The position numbers and the translations under genes are program-made. From assembly GCF_964275005.1 (NCBI RefSeq), contig NC_092701.1, forward strand, positions 6,802,715 to 6,866,714: a stretch of 64,000 nt of DNA. Direction: 5' to 3'. Origin of the DNA: Diadema setosum (taxonomy: Eukaryota; Echinodermata; Echinoidea; Diadematoida; Diadematidae). Below the pieces are notes generated by a model, which was given only the letters and a program-made list of their open reading frames with translations, had not been told where the DNA came from and did not search any database. Of the stretch, positions 58,291-64,000 are shown piece by piece. Positions within the stretch are counted from its first letter, which is position 1. Each line of letters begins with the position of its first letter.

Positions 58291-59641
58291 CAGCTTTTAA
58301 AGGTATTAACCATTCACCTATAAAACACTGGCATTGTCATGTGCATCATATTTCTTTGATACTGCACATATTTTCATGAAGTCTGCACAAGAATGCAAAT
58401 GAAACACGTCTGCTGTTTGGTATTTATGAAAAAAAAAAATCACTAACCTGGAAGTCCTTGGCCTTAGAAATAACACGTGGCGAGTTAGTAGGAATTGACG
58501 TTAAAATAGAATAAGAATAGATCTACTAAATAGGCCTTTGCCTCATGAATGTCTGGTCTAATTATAGACTAAGTGAAGTCTAGACCTTTCACTTTTAAGT
58601 TACCAGTGGTTCACAAAATTTATATTATAGATCTAGACTACATCTAGATCTAGACATCTAATACTATTAGATCTTGGCAACTTTTGTCTTTGTGACACGA
58701 AATTAACACGTCACGGATGATATTGCGGCGATATCCAACAGGATGACAGTACCACTATAACTGACTCAGTAAGTTGACATAGATAACTAACATCAACTTG
58801 TTAACGTACGTTAGAGATGGCACCATATACAAAAGCCGGTGACACTGACACTGACAGATCGAACGACTACGTTTAGACTAACGTTAAAGAGTTAGACTCG
58901 CCATCTCAGTAAGTCGGCCAAAGACAAAGTCAATACAGGGCTAAGTCAGTGTTACTGTTATGTTAGGCCTAACAAATGTTAACGGTTACTCGGTTAGGTT
59001 AGGTTTACCAGAACTCAAGAGTCCTGGTTAAATCAGTCGAGGGACATTTCTTAGAAGTCCTTCGATTCCAAGAATAAAAAGTGTGAAAGAACAAAGGGAA
59101 ATAAGGAAAGAAGAAAGGACAAAAGATTATGTATGGCTGCTGTGGAAATCGACAGCGCCACTGTATCACTATCAATCAAGCGTAAATATATAAACGCCAT
59201 TTGGTTGGGCCACATTCACAAGTTTTAGGGGAAAAAAGCCCCACCGCTGTGCTTAGGTACTCCACTCGAACTAACGTTAGACATACACTACACACAGTAC
59301 GGTACTAGGGCTGAATTCACAAGTATACTTTAACACTGCACTGTACAGGAAAGCCACCTAACCTGTAGAGTACTCGTAGTGTTTAGGTAGTATCACTAGA
59401 CCACATACTGTCATAGATGACATCTACACCAACGCTGCACACTGGCACTGGTCCGACGGTCCCTGACCAGGAAAAATCACTGTTGGACACTGACCAGTAA
59501 CTTTTTCAGGAATGGACCAGTAAAGATTGGGGGAAAAAATGGGTGGACTCTACCTACTATTACCACTAGTCTAGATGTAGATCTAGAGCTAGACTACCGT
59601 GTACCGGTATGGCTCTGAACTGTGTTAATTTGACTTGGTCT
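58291..59641. other. Non-repetitive stretch rich in TCTAGA and AACGTTAG words
   Basis: TCTAGAC/TAGATCTAGA words cluster at 58560-58680 and 59568-59595. CTAACGTTAG words recur at 58810-58890 and 59270. It carries fewer simple repeats than its surroundings and could be a promoter region. No coding. Confidence 0.3.
58447..58520 (-). other. Possible untranslated exon end (donor CCAG/GTTAGT)
   Basis: AAGGACTTCCAG/GTTAGTGA is a good minus-strand donor. It lies upstream (in minus orientation) of the two acceptor-like sites in the tandem duplication, so a spliced minus-strand transcript starting around 58.5-59.3 kb is conceivable. No coding frame of useful length passes through it. Confidence 0.2.
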
Positions 59642-60293
59642 TAACTACACGTAGCCGCGACAAAACGCGGCTACACCTCTATTCCTTCGCAGACGTTGTC
59701 ATTTTTCAGTGCGGTTGTGCGACTCCTTCATGAATATTTTTATTAATCGTGGAAAACTAAAATACAAGGAATTATCGTAATCTATGATAATCATTCAATA
59801 ATCAGTATGCGATTTTTTCTTTAATTACGTCAAAAACTCACCGAAATCTGTGGCTGAAATCAGGTCTGTAAACGTCCTTATTGCTTCACTCCTCATCTGC
59901 GTGTTATTTGAATGGCATTCACTCTCGTATACTACAACGTACAACGTAGGTAGTCGGAGAGCTAGAGGGCGCCTCTCCGACTACCTACGTTGTACGTTGT
60001 AGCATACGAGAGTGAATGCCATTCATAATAACACGCAGATGAGGAGTGAAGCAATAAGGACGTTTACAAACCTGATTTCAGCCACAGATTTCGGTGAGTT
60101 TTTGACGTAATTAAACAAAAAATCGCATATCGATTATTGAATGATTATCATAGATTACGATAATTCCTTGTATTTTAGTTTTCCACGATTAATAAAGATA
60201 TTCATGAAGGAGTCGCACAACCACACTGAAAAATGACAACGTCTGCGAAGGAATAGAGGTGTAGCCGCGTTTTGTCGCGGCTGCGTGTAGTTA
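59642..60293. mobile_element. 652-bp near-perfect palindromic MITE with 9-bp target duplication
   Basis: Arms 59642-59961 and 59973-60293 are inverted copies at well over 90 percent identity around an 11-base centre. The ends are TAACTACACG and CGTGTAGTTA. Directly outside both is ACTTGGTCT (59633-59641 and 60294-60302), a 9-bp target duplication. Just inside each end, GTAGCCGCG and CGCGGCTAC make a 9-bp hairpin around ACAAAA. Very long inverted repeats plus a 9-bp duplication fit Mutator-like elements. No coding content. Confidence 0.85.
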
Positions 60294-60944
60294 ACTTGGT
60301 CTTAGACTTCAGCTGATCTTAGTTTTAGTAACTGGTACCGGTATTACAAGTAAAGTCTTAACTTAGACTTAATAGTTAGACTTGAAAGTAAAAGTCTAAC
60401 ATGTCTAACTTTATTCTTTACTCTTCCTTTGAGTTTTACTGTTAGACTTTTTTTTTTTTTTGTTTAGTACGCCTACTTTGTCAATCTCATGATTTCATTT
60501 TCAACTCAAAAGTCAAGGCTTTAAATAGTGTCTTCGAGACTTTGAAATCTTGCAATCTGCATGTCTTGCACACAGACGTTACGACTACAGTACTCAGTAG
60601 TCTCAGAAGTAACGACATAAGTTGAAAAGAAACAATAAATAATATGATTTGGGATCTAATTTGAAATTGTATGGCGTTTACAGACTAGGCTTCATAAGCA
60701 TCACGCGATTGAATACATGGGACTACACACTACCGCAATTAATGGTTATGGTAGTCCAACTGAAACTGTTATTTTGAGCATGATTTTAATAGGATTATAG
60801 CTTACCATTCACTTCACTCGTGGACAGTGGGCTGGCTTAGGCCGTCATTCATCTTTCAGAAGGTTTGGTTCTCACTCTGAGATCTGGATTAGGGCCAAAA
60901 CCTAATTCTAGGCCAGTAAGTTGAACAAAGCTCAAAGTAACGCA

Positions 60945-61260
60945 ACTGCGACAGTTCGTGAAACCCGCATTGCTCTTCACCGTATCCAATTCGGGTTTTA
61001 CGAACCGGCGTATCTTTCGTGCGTCGGTTCGTGAAACTCCTTTTTCTCAATTTCTCGATATTTCGAGTACCGTCGTTTTTTTCTTTCTTTGATAAAATTA
61101 AGAATAATTAATTTTGTGATCTAAAATTTTGTGATTCGGTAGAGTTTTGAAAGCACTTTCATTTGGTACCAATATCTCGATTTTGAAAATTTTGACCAAA
61201 ATCGAAATAGCGTCAGTTCGTGAAAACGCCGACGAATTTTTCTCCAATCTACGGGTTTGA
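60945..61260 (-). repeat. Unclassified repeat, copy 2 (ACGAACCGACG motif)
   Basis: Read on the minus strand, it starts ATTCGTCGGCGTTTTCACGA, then ACTGACGCTATTTCG, aligning with the start of the copy at 50919. It ends in ACGAACCGACGCACG and CGAACTGTCGC words, aligning with the end of that copy. Confidence 0.6.
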
Positions 61261-62214
61261 TATGCACGATGTGTCTGCAAGTGTCATGGAATTTGAAGTA
61301 TGTACCAAAACATTACAAATACATACCGATATTCATGTAAAACATTGTAATTTCTATGTTCGTGGATGAAGAAGAAAAAATAACCAAGAAAAATCAGGCC
61401 AATAGATTGAGCTACATTGAGATCTGAAGAAACAGAGCTATTACATAAAGGGTTTTGGGGTTGGGAGGAAATCAACTACATGTATACAATCTATTAACGA
61501 AAACAACAAGACGGAGTGGGCAGTTCTTTTGTTTGCAAAGGTGTTCATGGGTTGGATGGGGTGAGGAGTTGAGTGGAGTCAAAAGGGCACGTACAGTGTA
61601 CAATATATTGTAATTGTATTATGAACGAATTGTATGAACCTTCAGATACACTGTAGTTTGTAAGATCTCTTTGTTTAAGCAAAAGCTATTCCCATGCAAG
61701 ATCTGCTTACACAAGATTCCACATTATTTAATTCGTCTGATCTCGTTCAGCCATCACACTAAACCCCACACAGAAAATCACTTGTACATCTTACTAGGAT
61801 TTTATTTCACTTTTCTATAACAAAAAAAAAAGAAAACACAAAAAAAAAAAACGTGCACCGTTCATTTCCCCAAATTTTATACATTGTACAGTGTATATCT
61901 ACAGTCTACTATACAGGCAACTCCCGTTAATCACTAAGTCTTCGGGACCGGCAGTTTTCTTTCTATACCGAAACTTCATCATTGCCGAACATTGAAGTAT
62001 ATGAAGATTAAAACATGTAGATGATAATTTTGAACAAGAACTTTTACTTTGTTGTACTGAGAATTTCGTGGTTGTGTTCATTACGGGAGTGCACTTATGT
62101 CACTTTTTACAAACCTAACATAGCTCTAGATCGCAAGCCACCTTCGAAATTGTGTTTTCTCTCTCTAGCTCTCTTTCTACCCCCTCTCTCTATCTACGAC
62201 GTACACAGCTATGG

Positions 62215-62216
<2 letters not shown>
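61261..62216. other. Intergenic
   Basis: A-runs at 61820-61850 and a T/C-rich block before the CA repeat; nothing else. Confidence 0.45.
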
Positions 62217-62276
<60 letters not shown>

Positions 62277-62280
62277 ACAT
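62217..62280 (+). repeat. (CA)n microsatellite, ~30 units
   Basis: Almost pure CA repeat. Confidence 0.95.
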
Positions 62281-63065
62281 CCGAAGGCAAGCCACAAACC
62301 TGCTTGTGATTTACATTTGCCAATAACCAATAACCCTTTCATACAGGGGAAGTCTACCCTGAAAATTCGTTTGCGTGAATAGAGGCACAAAAAGTAGAGA
62401 AGCAGGACAGTGGAAATCTGAGCAAACACTAAGAAAAGCTAGGAAAGTTATGATTTTTGAAGTTGTGATCAATAAAAGCACATTTTGGCAACTCTGAGAT
62501 GAAGCATGTTAGCTCATTTTCAATTCCCTTGTTGTACAAAATACCATACAAGCTCTCTTTGACTCGTTATTGATGATGGAATATATTTCTTGCATGCAGC
62601 TGTATACAGAAAAATATACCTGTATAAACTGTACAATGACTGCATAAAAAATGCATGTATGATTAGAAATTTACTTGATATTACAGAGCAAATAGGGATG
62701 AGCTTGCATGCAGTACACGTATCACAAAAATTGTCCATTTGTGTTTGGTTGATCACGACTCCAAGAAAAAGCAACATTCTTAGTTTTGATCAGAATTTGC
62801 TCAGAATTCGCTCAGCCTTTCACTGTCTTGTTCAGACTCTCATTTTCTATGTCTGTTCACACAAACTAATTTCAAGGGGGATTTCCCCTTTATAATATAT
62901 TAAGATCTACATGTGATTTTTTTTTCTCTCTCTCTCCTTCAGACTTTTACTTCTTTCTCTCCTTTTAACCTCCGCCTTTCTTGTTCTGAAAAGGTTATCA
63001 AGGTCATAACTTCTATATTATTACCCGATTACATAATACAAATGAGTTTCATTATGCTATTTTCT

Positions 63066-63660
63066 TAATGGACAACTTTCCTGATTACGTCACTATTGGA
63101 CTTCTGAGTAAGGTTGTACATGCATATAGCTGTGTTTGTATATATATAATACCTATGTGTGTATACACACATTCACATATCCCTTCCTTCATCTCTCCTT
63201 CTCCTTCTCTACCTTTACTAGACCCCTCGTTTACCCATTCTACCCTGTTCTTCCCATCTGCTCTACCAGGTGAAAGCTTTCATTGAATCTGTTATTATTT
63301 TGATGGGGCCACCTTCCCCATCACGTTGATGTATCTCTTCATCTTTGCAATTTTTATGTGCGGTCCACAGTATGTATGTATGTATGTATTATTGTGAAAG
63401 TGCTAGGATATAAAAACTGTGTCACTTTTTCATTCTGCATCCCATACAAACGTCTGTATCTATGTATGTACATGCATATGGCTGTGTATGTATGTATGTA
63501 TGTGTATACCTGTATATGTATTATATACACATCCAAATATGTGCTAGACCCATTTTTTATCCAGTTTATCTCCTCCTTCCCATCTGCTCCGGCAGGCGAA
63601 AGCTTTCACTAATAGTCTTATTATTTTGATGGGGCCACCTTTCTGATTATGTTGCTGTTC
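63066..63660 (+). repeat. Diverged tandem duplication
   Basis: TACATGCATATxGCTGTGT-type starts at 63118 and 63469. CTTCCCATCTGCTC...GGxGAAAGCTTTCA at 63249 and 63575, then TATTTTGATGGGGCCACC, recur with a period of about 330-350. The fragment at 63066-63100 looks like the end of a further unit. (GTAT)n tetramers lie at 63365-63390 and 63481-63504. Confidence 0.65.
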
Positions 63661-64000
63661 ATTACCGAGTATTTTTATATTTTTCCAATATCTAAGTTCC
63701 ATTAAGTTCCTTTAAGCAAAATCTAAAAGCCATTTTTTTTTTTTTTAATCTTATGTATAGTTACTTGCTGTGACCGTTTTGATATATCTGTTCTTATTCT
63801 CAATGATGCCTCGCTCGGGTGTCTTCATTTGACTTCATTTGACCACATTTCTTTGACCAAAAGTGCAATTTTATGGAGCATTGAATCCCTGAGTTTTACC
63901 TTGACCATCATAAACTATTTTTTACATTCTGTAGAGTTTATTATTATCTCGACATACCGATTTTCGCTTGTGTTTCGTCTTCTTTCGTAATTTAGCATGT

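Overview
This is a stretch of AT-rich animal nuclear DNA. It has spliced exons with GT/AG borders, two LINE reverse transcriptases, tRNA-derived SINE pieces, many DNA-transposon-like inverted repeats, and abundant microsatellites and homopolymers. Nothing in it is bacterial or viral. The repeat texture (frequent taggccta and tacatgta words, AGGTCA-rich repeats, long C and G runs) together with a GAPR-1/GLIPR2-type CAP gene suggests a marine invertebrate deuterostome. An echinoderm such as a sea urchin is my best guess, at about even odds; no diagnostic gene settles it.

The only convincing host protein-coding gene lies on the minus strand between 25879 and 15061. Nine exons form three consecutive sets of three. 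Each set encodes one CAP domain of the Golgi-associated GAPR-1 type, and the phase pattern is the same each time (start 0, then 1, 1, end 0). The three middle exons are all exactly 78 bases. If all nine are spliced together they give 1740 coding bases (579 residues) with three intracellular CAP domains. The alternative is a one-domain gene (set 1) followed by a two-domain gene (sets 2 and 3), because the third exon of set 1 can also read on to a stop codon. The third domain has lost two of the four conserved cleft residues.

Layout: 1-3000 holds rearranged copies of one repeat family plus a strong hairpin. A triplet microsatellite at 3163-3300 and a CA run lead into a 5'-truncated LINE (4076-5854, plus). 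A SINE at 5872-9325 is split by a 3.2-kb transposon with terminal inverted repeats of about 310 bp (6001-9188). The stretch 9.3-15 kb is largely featureless apart from a small MITE and a cluster of CACACTGTG palindromes just downstream of the CAP gene. The CAP gene fills 15-26 kb, with a MITE, a foldback, a SINE and a frame-broken coding remnant in its introns. The stretch 26-39 kb is mostly intergenic, with an AGGTCA-rich inverted-repeat element at 29430-30551. A second LINE (39338-41457, minus) is followed by a LINE 3' tail. From 42.5 to 52.6 kb there are microsatellites and unclassified repeats. A pogo/Tigger-like element at 52619-55414 is filled by about 20 copies of a 72-bp minisatellite. 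A tRNA-like SINE head lies at 56.3 kb, a 538-bp tandem duplication at 57.2-58.3 kb, and a nearly perfect 652-bp palindrome with 9-bp target duplications at 59642-60293. The window ends in CA repeats and a diverged tandem duplication.

Apart from the CAP gene the window records layered transposon activity: insertions inside insertions, foldbacks, and satellites growing inside transposons.
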